This document shows, piece after piece, positions 11,630 through 21,842 of a DNA stretch of 64,000 nt (position 1 is the stretch's first letter; every line of letters begins with the position of its first letter). Below the pieces are notes generated by a model. That model was given only the letters and a program-made list of their open reading frames with translations. It did not search any database and was not told the DNA's origin. Origin of the DNA: Sorex araneus (Eukaryota; Chordata; Mammalia; Eulipotyphla; Soricidae); NCBI RefSeq assembly GCF_027595985.1, contig NC_073312.1:13273995-13337994 (forward strand). The letters are read 5' to 3'. A program made the translations under genes and the position numbers.

Positions 11630-11751
11630 TACTTTCAGTATTATTGAATCTGTGATTTGGATATATGCTACACCACTCCCCTTCTGCTCCCCATTATTGA
11701 TGAACCCAAGGCCCTTGACCCCTGTGCCTCCTCCTCCCTACCCCCCCCACA

Positions 11752-11757
<6 letters not shown>

Positions 11758-11791
<34 letters not shown>
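11758..11791. repeat. (AC)n microsatellite
   Basis: About 17 uninterrupted CA units. Confidence 0.97.
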
Positions 11792-11793
<2 letters not shown>

Positions 11794-12071
11794 GAAGTGT
11801 GTTTTCTTAGAGTCCTTTGTGTGACTGCCATCTCTGAGATCGAATTAAGGAAATAAGTCTGCTTATTCATTGACCAGTCAGTCTCTCATTATTCTTTCAG
11901 CAGGAAATAGTAGATAAACTATTTAGTGAAAAGGTTATTTGATATTCACTTTAAAAGAAGAAAAGGGAATTCCCAAAAGGGAAGTAAAGTAGAACCTGGA
12001 AACCACCTTGATGTTAAACTGACATCAAGATATAACAAAACAAAACAGAACAACTTTGACCTTGGCAACAA

Positions 12072-12147
12072 TGTGATCACTGTATCACTATCACTGTTAT
12101 CCTGTTGCTTAACGATTTGTTCAAGTGGGCACCGGTCACATGATAAA
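12072..12147 (-). repeat. Long-form SOR SINE, tail fragment
   Basis: TCACTGTATCACTATCACTG tail followed by GTTCAAGTGGGCACCGG. Only the 3' end of the element is present. Confidence 0.8.
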
Positions 12148-12364
12148 TGCCCTAAAAAGGGCCTAATGGAATGACTTGAATATGCAGTTCCACCAAGGTT
12201 AGGGCAAGTTTTAGGAGTTACGGGAAATACCTTACGATTATCATTTTTTTTGAGAGGATGGGAGGGAGGGGGCATACCTCTTAGTAGTCAGGGAGTCATG
12301 TGGCACCGGGGATCATGGGGAGATATCTTTCAGACAGCTTATCACTTTGGAGGGATTGGGGGGC

Positions 12365-12535
12365 AAGTTTGGGCCATACGTGGCTGTGATCCCTCAGGGT
12401 TTGTTCCCTGCTCTCTGTTCAGGAATCACTCCTGGTGCTGCTGGTTGACCATATATGGTGTCAGGAATCATACAAAGGATCAGCAAGGCACAAGGCAAGA
12501 GGCTAACAGCCTGTACTATCTCTTTGGCTCCAAGG
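12365..12535 (-). repeat. Diverged SOR-type SINE
   Basis: GGCCATACGTGGCTGTGATC, CAGGAATCACTCCTGGTGC and TGTACTATCTCTTTGGCTCC in minus order. Confidence 0.75.
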
Positions 12536-12699
12536 GAGCTTAATATTTAATAGGGAAAAGTAGTTCACATAGACTGATAGCTCCGTGACAACAGACACTG
12601 CTTGGCTTTCATCCTCCTCCTCCAAAGTCTGACTCTGTCTCCCACTTAGTCAAGGGCTGGGGAGTCAATTCCCCAGATTCTACATACATGAAGAGGGTG

Positions 12700-12820
12700 G
12701 ATAGAGGGATTTGGGGGTGACATCCAGTGGAGGTGATTGGGGGATCATATTGTGGTGCTGGGGATAGAATTGAGGTTGACCACCTGCAAACCCCTGTGCC
12801 ATCTGTCTAGTACTTGGATC
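12700..12820 (-). repeat. SOR-type SINE relic
   Basis: GGATCATATTGTGGTGCTGG and GTGCCATCTGTCTAG keep the order of a decayed minus-orientation SINE. Confidence 0.5.
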
Positions 12821-12824
12821 TACA

Positions 12825-12960
12825 TATAACTTAGTTACTGTGTAACCCTGAGCACATCACCTCACCTCTATGGCCATTCTTTCCCCTTCAGTAAAATGGA
12901 CACAAATCAAGAAGCTAGTCTTAAAAGACTGAAGTCATGCTTGGAACACTTCCTTTTGTA
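12825..12960 (+). repeat. MIR
   Basis: The core reads TTACTGTGTAACCCTGAGC and then CCTTCAGTAAAATGGACAC, the conserved MIR core region in sense orientation. Confidence 0.75.
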
Positions 12961-13034
12961 AATACATATAAGTGGTCATATTCATAACCTTTATGCGCAG
13001 TGGTCTTTTCACTGTCACGCTTATTTCAAACATT

Positions 13035-13260
13035 TTTTTCCCTCCCTTTGCTCAATCTGCTCTCCAGCTTGTCTTTCCAAATGCCATCCATCGTTTCAGT
13101 CCCAATTTAAGCCCCATCTGTTCCAAGAAGCCTTCTTTGAGAACATTAGCCTTGTTGCATGTTCTCTTTCTTGAACTGTTGTAGCATGTACTGTTTATAT
13201 GGTAGATTTTAGCTCTTAAATACCTTCTCTGTTACACAATACTTGTTTCATAGTAATTAG
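13035..13260 (+). repeat. L2-like LINE 3' fragment
   Basis: AATTTAAGCCCCATCTGTTC then CCAAGAAGCCTTCTTTGAG is the recognisable L2 3' region motif (consensus has AGGAAGCCTTCCCTGA). Confidence 0.6.
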
Positions 13261-13326
13261 TTGCATCTCCCGGGATAGATTTAGAATGCTGGAACTGAGG
13301 GGTACCAGGCCTCCTAAAAATGAGCT

Positions 13327-13505
13327 GATCGGGGGCTAGAGAGATCGTATAGCAGGTCAAGGTGCTTGCCTTGTACACAACCAACTCGGGTTTGATTCTG
13401 GCATCCCCCTATGGTCTGCCAGGAGAGGAGTGATTCCTGAACACAGAGCCAGGAGTAACTCCTTAGCATTGATGGGTATTGTCCCTCCCCAAAACAAAAC
13501 AAAAA
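13327..13505 (+). repeat. SOR-type SINE
   Basis: GGGGCTAGAGAGATCGTATAG head, ACTCGGGTTTGATTCTGGC B box and ACACAGAGCCAGGAGTAAC body, ending in an AAAACAAAAC tail. Confidence 0.85.
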
Positions 13506-13659
13506 TAGATGGCAAGTTACACCAAAAGGTAGTATTGGTTCCCATAGCATCAGATGAATCAGGCAGTGACTACAGATGCAATAACTGAGGTGTGAGAGGT
13601 GATAAGAATGGTGCAGGCCCAAGGTCAAACACCAACTAAAAGTGCAAGGTCCACACTTG

Positions 13660-13845
13660 GCGACAGACTCACGAGCTTCAGAGCCAGGCCACTTGTGTTT
13701 GAGTCCATGGCCTTGGCACAATGACCTCCCTGAGTCTCATTTTCCTTATCTGTTAAATAAGCATCTTCATGAAGTGACATTGAGAGTAAGTGGAATAATG
13801 TGTCTAAAATTCCTAGTGCCACACCTAGTATTTCTAGACAGGTGC
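13660..13845 (+). repeat. MIR
   Basis: CACGAGCTTCAGAGCCAGGC, CCTCCCTGAGTCTCATTTTC and CTTATCTGTTAAATAAGC follow the MIR consensus in order, including the tRNA-derived head side. Confidence 0.8.
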
Positions 13846-13924
13846 CTCACCACCATCCATAAACCGAAAGGTTCCCTTTCTGTTTCTTTTTACATTTTTA
13901 AACTTATCTTTCCCCTTTTTCTAT

Positions 13925-14095
13925 TAATTTTTTTTTCAGTCAGCATGAGATTACAAAGTTATTCATGATTGGATTTTAGGCATACACTGCTTCAACCCCA
14001 ATCCCTTCAGCAGTGTCCACTTCTCTCCACTGATTTCTCACACTCCCCTAATTTGCCTCCTGTCCATCAGTTTGCCTCTACAAGGGGCACTTTTT
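13925..14095 (-). repeat. L1-type tail fragment
   Basis: CAGTCAGCATGAGATTACAA and GTTATTCATGATTGGATTTT match the reverse of the shrew L1 tail, diverged. Confidence 0.65.
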
Positions 14096-14309
14096 AAAAA
14101 ATATAGAAGTTTTTGCATTGTGTTTTGCAGCACTGTTGCTGATAGGGTTTCATATAAAACACTTGACTACCTTTCAGCACAACTTCCGGCTTCCTGTTGA
14201 TCTTCCATCCACCATAGTCATTGCCCCCTCCCGGACCTGTCCCCCAACCCCTCAAGTGGCATGTTTCCTGTTGACTAAGGAGGCTTCAAGATATCTCCCT
14301 TTTTCTTTT

Positions 14310-14473
14310 TTCTTTTCTTTTTTTCTTTTGCCTTTTGGGTCACACCTGGCTCTGCACTCAGGAATTACCCCTGGAGGTGCTCAGGGGACCATCTGGGATG
14401 CTGGGAATTGAACCCAGGTTGGCTGCATGCAAGGCAAACCGCCCTACCTGCTGTGCTATCACTCCACCCCCCC
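14310..14473 (-). repeat. Short-form SOR SINE
   Basis: TTTTGGGTCACACCTGGCTC start, GGAATTGAACCCAGGTTGGC B box and TGTGCTATCACTCCACCCC head. An internal stretch of the tail region is deleted. Confidence 0.9.
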
Positions 14474-14474
14474 T

Positions 14475-15025
14475 ATTTTTTTTTTTTTAGGATAAGAAGG
14501 TATCTGCAACAACTTCCACTTCCCAAGGCCTTTTAAAGCAACATTGAATGAAATATGCATTGGCTCAAAAACAAAGACAAGGAGTTTCGTGAACGACATA
14601 GGTTAGAACTGACTTGACTATTTCTAGAGCCTCTGAGCTGCATAGCCCTAACAACTCATCTTCTTCTCTTTAACCAAGTGGACAGCTGGTGTATGGTGGG
14701 TGCGATAGCTTCACTGTGTGGAAGGCTTTTCCAATACAGCTATCAACTCCTTCTTCACTTTAATTCCACATGTACAGTATTAAGATGTTAAGCACTCTTA
14801 CAGACTCTGAAATATAAAAGTGACCGAAGTGTGCTGTTGCTTGCAGAAAATCTACAGACCTTATGTGGATATGATTAGATTGACAAACGCTCTTAATTGA
14901 TTCCCATTATGCAGAGAGAAAATGAAAAGAAAGAGATGCAAAAACATGGATGGGATCTTCAATGCTGCCAGGGAAGGGAAAGCAAAGAGAGGTGGGGAGA
15001 GTGGATTCTGAGTTAGACCAGTGTC
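14475..15025. other. Unique intergenic DNA
   Basis: No exon, repeat or motif supported. Confidence 0.45.
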
Positions 15026-15037
15026 TGCCAAGTTGGT

Positions 15038-15282
15038 CACTGTCACTGTCATCCCGTTGCTATTTGATTTGCTTGAGCGGGCACCAGTAACATCTCCATT
15101 GTGAGACTTGTTACTGTTTTTGGCATAGCAAATACACCACAGGTAGCTTGCCAGGCTCTGTTGTGCGGGAGAGAGAGATACCCTCAGTAGATTGCCGGGC
15201 TCTCCGAGAGGGAAGGAGGAATCGAACTTGGGTTGGCCACATGCAAGGCTAACGCCCTACCCGTTGCACTATCCCTCCAGCC
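15038..15282 (-). repeat. Long-form SOR SINE with TSD
   Basis: Minus orientation with tail TCACTGTCACTGTCATCCC and head GCACTATCCCTCCAGCC. It is flanked by TGCCAAGTTGGT at 15026-15037 and 15283-15294, a 12-bp perfect duplication. Confidence 0.95.
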
Positions 15283-15294
15283 TGCCAAGTTGGT

Positions 15295-15960
15295 AGATAC
15301 TTTTTAATAAAGTCTTTACAGCACTCACACGCTTTAAAACTTATTTTTCCCTTCATTCTTGTAGAGAGTTAAACCAGGTCATTCTGAAAACTCTCTTAAT
15401 AATCTGGATGGTTGTCTTCGCTCTCACATTCAACCAATTAGGAGAGAAAGATTGCATCGGAGTGGAAGGTTATGACTATGACAATGTTTTGAAGCTCATG
15501 AATAATGGGCGAATGCTGAGCAGGCAGCCTAACACCATATGAAGAGAAGCATCTTTCCTGAACTGATGGGACGCTAGCATCCAGTCTATTTTTAGAGCTC
15601 GGTAAATAAATACTGCATTAAACCGTTGACAACACTGCTTAATAAATCCTCAACCCGGCTCAGGCTTGGCTTATGGAAGCAGAGAGGATTCCTGGCCGCG
15701 TCCTCTGCGGTTTCACCCACTCTGTTTGCAAGTGTGAGATATTAATTAAAGAAGTGCTGGATCACAGCATCCACGCTGAACCAAGCTGACAGCATCTTGC
15801 TGGCCATCTGTAATTGGTGCAGATTTAGGAAGAAATTCTCCCTAAATCACCCTCCTTTTTAGTTCAAGCTCATTTGTCAGTGGCAGTTCTCCTAACTGGA
15901 TGCTCGCGCCATGGGCCTTGTAGGTACTTTGCAAAATCTTTTAGTTAGTTACAGTAATAC
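15295..15960. other. Unique intergenic DNA, possible conserved non-coding element
   Basis: Repeat-free stretch with TAATTAAAG-type AT-rich motifs (for example ATATTAATTAAAGAAGTGC near 15738). It has the look of constrained non-coding DNA but conservation cannot be tested here. Confidence 0.3.
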
Positions 15961-15964
15961 ATTT

Positions 15965-16118
15965 TATTTTGCTTTGGGAGCCACACCTGACAGCAGTCAG
16001 GGCTGACTCCTGGCTTTGTGCTCAGGAATCACTTCTGGTAGGGTTCAGGGGACCACTATACCCCAGTCAGCCATGTGGAGGCAAGCATCCTACCTGCTCT
16101 ACTGTCTCCCTGGCCCTA
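15965..16118 (-). repeat. Diverged SOR-type SINE
   Basis: GGGAGCCACACCTGACAGC, TGTGCTCAGGAATCACTTC and CTACTGTCTCCCTGGCCC in minus order. Confidence 0.8.
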
Positions 16119-16307
16119 CAGTATTCAATTTTTCATAACAAGATAATGGCTTTGCAAGAAAGCTATGAAAGTGTAGCACTGAATGAACATATAAAGCAAA
16201 AGACGTTTGATCAAATCACTCCCTTTTATTTTCTTTTGGTGTATAAGAAAATCCTGCCAGTTTCACATATGGCTGAATGTGCAAAAAGAGCAATTATGGC
16301 GTGTTTG

Positions 16308-16336
16308 GTTTTGTTGTTGTTGTTGTTGTTGTTGTT
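16308..16336. repeat. (TTG)n microsatellite
   Basis: About nine TTG units. Confidence 0.9.
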
Positions 16337-16448
16337 AGCAGTTCCCATAAAGAGGCTTTGGGGGTGAAATAGAATGCCTGGTCACTGCTACCAATATCAA
16401 TAGCTACTTAGCACCTCTTGCCCTTGTAGGCATTTGTAATGCCCTCTT

Positions 16449-16605
16449 TTGGGGGAGGGCTGCACACCGCTCTGCTCAGGTCTTACTTCCTGTTCTGTGC
16501 TCAGGAATGACTCCTGGGGGACTCTTGGCACCGTATGTGGGCTCGAACAGAGGTTGGCCACACGCAAGGCAAATACCCTCCCTGCTGTACTATCACTCCA
16601 GCCCC
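16449..16605 (-). repeat. SOR-type SINE
   Basis: CTGTGCTCAGGAATGACTCC, GGCTCGAACAGAGGTTGGCC and TGTACTATCACTCCAGCCCC. Confidence 0.85.
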
Positions 16606-17180
16606 TGAGTGCTCTCCTTTTGCATCATTCTACTTTAAGTAAGATTCATGCGGTCATTTAGACACTAATATGACTCTTTAAATGGGATTTCTGCTTTTTG
16701 AGGTACTTTCTTCAGAAAGTTTTCATTGGTTCACAATGCTATATAAGTTTTATGAGTGTAGCTTCACCCTGGACATGTAGACATACCATATATTTCCACC
16801 ACGGTAGTTCTAGAGTCACCCACCAGCACTAATGGACACTCTTAACCCATCCTACCTCGTCTTCTCTTCCCCCCCACTATGGGAAAAGTCATATTTTTCT
16901 CAGTCTAGAAGTTATTTTGTTGCGTTTTATTAGTTTGCTTTCTTTATTTATATTTTTTAAAAATAAAAACATTTATTTATATTACACACGTGTGAAAACA
17001 GCTGATATTTGTTACACTTTCTGAGTTAATTATTTTGCTTTCCTCATTTTTTCTAGATCCAGGTTGTCTTGAAAGACCAGGTTTTTATCTTTGTCTATCA
17101 GCAGTCTTGCACTAACCACAGTCTTCCACTAGACCACAGCTTCTTTGTCCAGTTATCCTTCATGCCTAGTTGTCGTAGTT
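16606..17180. other. Unique or unrecognised old repeat DNA
   Basis: AT-rich; parts may belong to the old L1M element that follows, but the match is not convincing before about 17185. Confidence 0.35.
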
Positions 17181-17184
17181 GGCT

Positions 17185-18060
17185 GTTCATGTTTTAGCAA
17201 CTGCAAATAAGGCTGCCATGAGCTCAAAGGTGCAGATATCTTACAAAATGAGTGTTTTCATTGTTGTTGGACAAATATACTGATACAATTGTTAGATTAC
17301 ATGGTGTTTCTATTCCTTCAGGAATATTTTAAATTTTGATAGTAATAGCAATGAAAACCTGTCATGGAGTTAAAAACAATTATTAATCTGCTCTTCAAAT
17401 GTTTCTGAGACAGGAATACTCTTACCATCTGCACATGAAATAATATCCCCATGAAAATTACTTAGTCAGGTTGGTCTGTTTCCTTAACCAACTACAAGGG
17501 AAATCTGTCTCCAGGTCTGGAGAGATACCTACCTCAGTTTATAGTCTATGAGGCAATGTTTCTTTTATGCTTTTATTGAGATAGAGTTTGTAATGAAATA
17601 CCGTTTCAGATATATAATGGTTTTAAAAAATCCACTGAATTAAATAGCTATAACTATCATCAATTTCAAAACATTTTACTACCCTTGCTCTAAGAAATCC
17701 CGTTCCCATTGGCAGTTATACCCCATCCTGGCCCTCTTACCCCCTAACAGCAATTCATCTGCTTTACATATCTATGATATTGCCTCCCATGAACCCTTCT
17801 ATTAACAAAATCATCTGATACGTGACCTTTTGCATCTTACAATTATCATAAAACCCCCAAGGTCATTCAAGTTCTATTAGTTAATAAGACTTTCTTCCCA
17901 TTTATGGCCAAATGATATTCTCTTGTATAGCTAGATCACATCTTATCCATCCCTCACTGGACTGACAATTCCATTTTATAAGCATGACTAATGCTGCTAT
18001 AAATTCACATGGATAAGGAATATATGTAAACATGTATTTAATTCAATATAATTTTTTGCC
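17185..18060 (-). mobile_element. Old L1M fragment
   Basis: TTTTATTGAGATAGAGTTTG, CCCGTTCCCATTGGCAG, TCTATGATATTGCC, GACCTTTTGCATC and AATGCTGCTATAAATTCAC follow the reverse complement of the eutherian L1M 3' region. The segment 17185-17340 (AATAAGGCTGCCATGAGC) is a second piece of the same kind. Confidence 0.75.
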
Positions 18061-18349
18061 GGTAAGAAAAGTTACCACCTTTATCATAAAATAGTTTATC
18101 TCCTTCCTGAGATATGTTTTTTACATTAATATCACTAGTTCTTGCCACAGTGCCCTGAACTTAAGAGATACTCGAACAGTGTTGCCAGAGGGAGTTCAAA
18201 GGCTTGCATTGGCGGGAGGTTAGGTGGCTTAGGCGACCTTGAAGATGCTGTTTTGGTCATGGCATCTTTATTCTGGTGCCTGTGATTTGAGCTTCTGGAC
18301 TTTTCAAAAACACAAGTGAATTCCATGTAAAATTCCACCCCTTGGGCAC

Positions 18350-18578
18350 AGATTCTCTCTCTCTCTCTTTCTCTCTCTCTTGTACACACACATATACACA
18401 CTCTCTGTCATTCCCTTTCTCTCACACACACTCTCTCACTCTCTCTGTCTCTGTTTCTGTCTCTGTCTCTGTCTCTCTCACATACACACACATACACACA
18501 CACACACTCCCTCTCACTCTCTCTGTCATTCTTTCTCACTCTCACACATACACTCTCTCACTCTCTCTCTCTCACCCC
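18350..18578. repeat. Compound (CT)n/(CA)n microsatellite
   Basis: Alternating blocks of CTCTCT and ACACAC with CTGT interruptions over about 230 bp. Confidence 0.95.
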
Positions 18579-18930
18579 CATATAGTTTTTCCTGATTCAA
18601 ACTAACTAGATAAGCCTAGTCTTAATTCTGTCCTTTGCCTCCACATAGTGGAGTTGTCAGGATCGCCTGGGTCTTTACACTTGCCTAAGATGTAAGTGTA
18701 AAAGTGCCTTTCACTTTTAGATCACTGGACTGTCTTCTGGGTTTAATTCTGCCTTTAATTGTTTCTCTTGTACTCCAGTGTCTTTTAACATGAGATTTAG
18801 GATAATCCAACTTGTCTTGCCATTGTCTATGGATATGTATCTGTAATATTCCCATTTGCTAAAGTGGATTCTTTCTTTCTTCCTCTTTTCCCACCCAGAG
18901 GGCTAACCCAATGCCTTTGCCTTTGAAATT
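18579..18930. other. Unique intergenic DNA
   Basis: No supportable gene or repeat. Confidence 0.4.
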
Positions 18931-18941
18931 GTGCAGCTATT

Positions 18942-19513
18942 CTTTTTTAAAAAAAAAATATTGAATCACTGTGAGATAGTTACAAGCTTTCATGTTTGGG
19001 TCATAATCACACAATGATCAAACACCCATCCACCAGTGCACATTCCCCACCACCAATATCCCTGGTTATACCCCCCTTTCCCGCCCTCCCCTTGCCTCCC
19101 TAGCAGACAATATTCTGCATACTCTCTCTCTACTTTTTTTGGGCATTATGATTGCAACACAGACACTGAGAGGTCATCATGTTTGGTCCATTATCTACTT
19201 TTGACACACATCTCCCATCCCGACTGATTCTTCCAGCCATCATTTTCTTAGTGATCCCTTCTCTATTCCATCTGCCTTCTCCCCCTCCACTCATGAGTTA
19301 GGCTTCCAGCTAGGGGGCAATCCTCCTGGCCCTTGTATCTACTGTCCTTGGGTGTCAGCCTCATGTGATGTTATTCTATGCTCCACAAATGAGTGCAGTT
19401 CTTCTATGTCTGTCCCTCTCTTTCTGACTCATTTCACTTAGCATGATACTCTCCATGTATCTTATACATATCCATTTATAAGCAAATTTCATGACTTCAT
19501 CTCTCCTAACAGT
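18942..19513 (-). mobile_element. 5'-truncated L1 with TSD
   Basis: Minus-orientation L1 3' UTR and last part of ORF2. The plus strand reads ATTGAATCACTGTGAGATAG, CCACCACCAATATCCCTGG, and at the far end TTTCACTTAGCATGATAC. Flanks carry GTGCAGCTATT at 18931-18941 and 19514-19524. Confidence 0.92.
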
Positions 19514-19524
19514 GTGCAGCTATT

Positions 19525-19850
19525 TTTTGTTAGCTGGAATGTGGTGTGGAGCTAGGTGGCCATCTAGAAGCAGGGATGTCAAACACGATAATGAGTCATT
19601 ACAGGAGCCTCTGCAGACTCCCTCCTGGTTCCTGGAACATAAGGTGGGGATTTCTGGGCCACCGGCCAGAGATAAATGACTCTGACTGAAATCAGAGCTA
19701 TATGAGAAAATGAGTCATTCTGCACAGCCACTATCTTCACTGGGAGGGAGTGTTCCATGTTCATCCCTCTTGCATCCCTGCCCCGTGAATGCTCCTTTTC
19801 CAGAACTCAGGTCATGTAGAGTTTGGCTTGTGGCATCTGAGCCAACTTGT
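19525..19850. promoter_or_regulatory. Unique DNA with two AP-1 consensus sites
   Basis: TGAGTCA occurs at 19592-19598 and 19711-19717, both inside AATGAGTCATT. Two perfect AP-1 sites 119 bp apart in repeat-free DNA could mark an enhancer; this is inference from motif alone. Confidence 0.3.
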
Positions 19851-19965
19851 CTCTGGCTCTATTCTCTGGCTCTATCACAATTTAGCCTTAAGCAAGTTAT
19901 CTAGCATCTATGTGGGTTTGCTTTACCTTCCAAACATGGGGTTAGTAATGGTTCTAACAAGGCCA
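19850..19965 (+). repeat. MIR relic
   Basis: AATTTAGCCTTAAGCAAGTT followed by ATGGGGTTAGTAATGG corresponds to the MIR core and 3' part. Confidence 0.55.
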
Positions 19966-20065
19966 TGGTTGTCTTTGTCTGCTCTGGCTCACCAAATGCC
20001 ATGGTTAGCAATCCATGTCACTGAGTCTTCCCCTTGCTGAACTGCTATAACTCCAACCAGTTTAT

Positions 20066-20245
20066 TATTATTTTTGAGGGATGTCGGGAGTTGGGCCATA
20101 CCAAGCAGTGCCAAAGACTTACTCCTATCTCTGGACTCAGTGATCACTCCTGACAGTGTTCAGGAAACCACATGGACTGCCAGGATTGAGCCCAGGTTGG
20201 CCATATGCAAGGCAAGTGACCTATTTTCTGTACTATCTCTGCCCC
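20066..20245 (-). repeat. SOR-type SINE
   Basis: GTTGGGCCATACCAAGCAG, GGATTGAGCCCAGGTTGGCC and TGTACTATCTCTGCCCC. Confidence 0.8.
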
Positions 20246-21226
20246 TATCTGAGTTTTCCTATAGATAATTCCTCTCGGCACCTTCTTATAAGATAATTTA
20301 TCATCTCTTATAAAATAATTCTTCTTAGTCCCAATTATTTTTCTGGTGAGTTCACATATCTAGAACACACAAGGAACCCAAAGGCGAACAGCCAATGACA
20401 GGTTTAGCACCATCACCCTTGAGATAACCAACCTCTCAAAATCAATTCACAGAACCACTGCAGTGAAAATGGCTTTATTCAAGAAACCTTTTGTGTTTTC
20501 ATTCAGAGTCTATTAACTCTTACTTTGTAGACCCCTATCTATTTCCCTCATCCATAGCATGAACAAGGCTGTCCAGGACTATTCATTTGGGGGCACATAG
20601 TCTTCCACATCTCCATCCTCCTGAGGAACACAGTGAAATGATGCCCAGGACAATGAACTTGAGTAGGAAGAGCTTAAGAAGGCAAAAATGAGTTTACCAG
20701 TTTTAAGGAGATTATGGTAAACATAATTTTTCAATTCAACTTACAGAAGAGTAATTTCTTTAATGGCATCGATAAGGTGATATTGTAAGTTATTTTCTCT
20801 CTTAAGCTCTTATTAAAACATTTTAGAACTTATGTATCTTTTGTCCCTTCCAAAATTTCCAAGTGAAAAATCAACTTTTCCAGAGAAGCCCATTAAATAT
20901 TGAGAAAATAGCTTATATTAGAAAGGCTCACAGCTTTGTTTTCAAGTTAATTGGACTTGGAACCGTTTAAAAAATATGTCATCAGAATCACTGATGTGAA
21001 TATTTTATTTGAAAACAACAAAATAGAATAAAGCTGATGAATTAGTATTTAACACACAACTTAGCAATTTACTCTGTCAACATATGATTAATGAGTATTT
21101 CTCATGAGCTGTACACTGTATTTACATGTTAAGAATATGGCAGTCAATAAGGCAGATGTAAATTAGTCCCTTCTTTGGAGTTTAACATTCTAGCAAAGTG
21201 TTTTCCACAAGAACTTTCTGGATTAA
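20246..21226. other. AT-rich unique intergenic DNA
   Basis: About 1 kb without recognisable repeats or exons. Confidence 0.45.
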
Positions 21227-21243
21227 GAATATGTCCAATATCT

Positions 21244-21825
21244 TACCGCTCTCCACCGAGATGCACGTTTGTGCAGTCGCTCAGCTGCTGATCGACCATG
21301 ATCCAGAGGCCAGCTAGACTACTTTTGGGACCAGCAGCTGCTTGCAGAAATGTCTCTAGACTGTGAAGTAAGCCATAACCCCATGCTGCCCCAGGAAGGG
21401 AAATGATGCAATTTCTAACATAAAACTCCTGGACTAAGTTACTAAAATACAGAAATCCCAAACCGCAAATCACAATAGTGGCCGAGTGACTTCATATCTC
21501 TTCATTCTCAGCAATGGAAAACTAATTATCAAATGCTTCCTTTTCAGCAGGGCTTTTTTAAGGGAGGCAACTCCAACAACAATAGTGAGTTTTGTGTTGA
21601 AATATGGAATGTAATCAAGGTAAATAGAAAGTGAAGTGAAATTTATCAGCCACACAGGCGAGGGTGGGGGGAGTGGAGGTGGGAGGTATACTGGGGTTTT
21701 TGGTGGTGGAATATGTGCACTGGTGAAGGGACGGGTGTTCGAGCATTATATAACTGAAACATAAGCCTGAAAGCTTTGTAACTTTCCACATGGTGATTTA
21801 TAAAATAAATACATTATAAAAAAAG
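21244..21825 (+). mobile_element. TSD-flanked composite retroposon with L1-like tail
   Basis: GAATATGTCCAATATCT at 21227-21243 recurs as GAATATGTTCAATATCT at 21826-21842 (16 of 17 identical). Between them the last 170 bp (21655-21820) look like the shrew L1 3' end, with TGTGCACTGGTGAAGGGACG and an ATAAAATAAAT tail. The first 410 bp resemble no other L1 tail in the window. The duplication shows a single retroposition event. Confidence 0.75.
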
Positions 21826-21842
21826 GAATATGTTCAATATCT

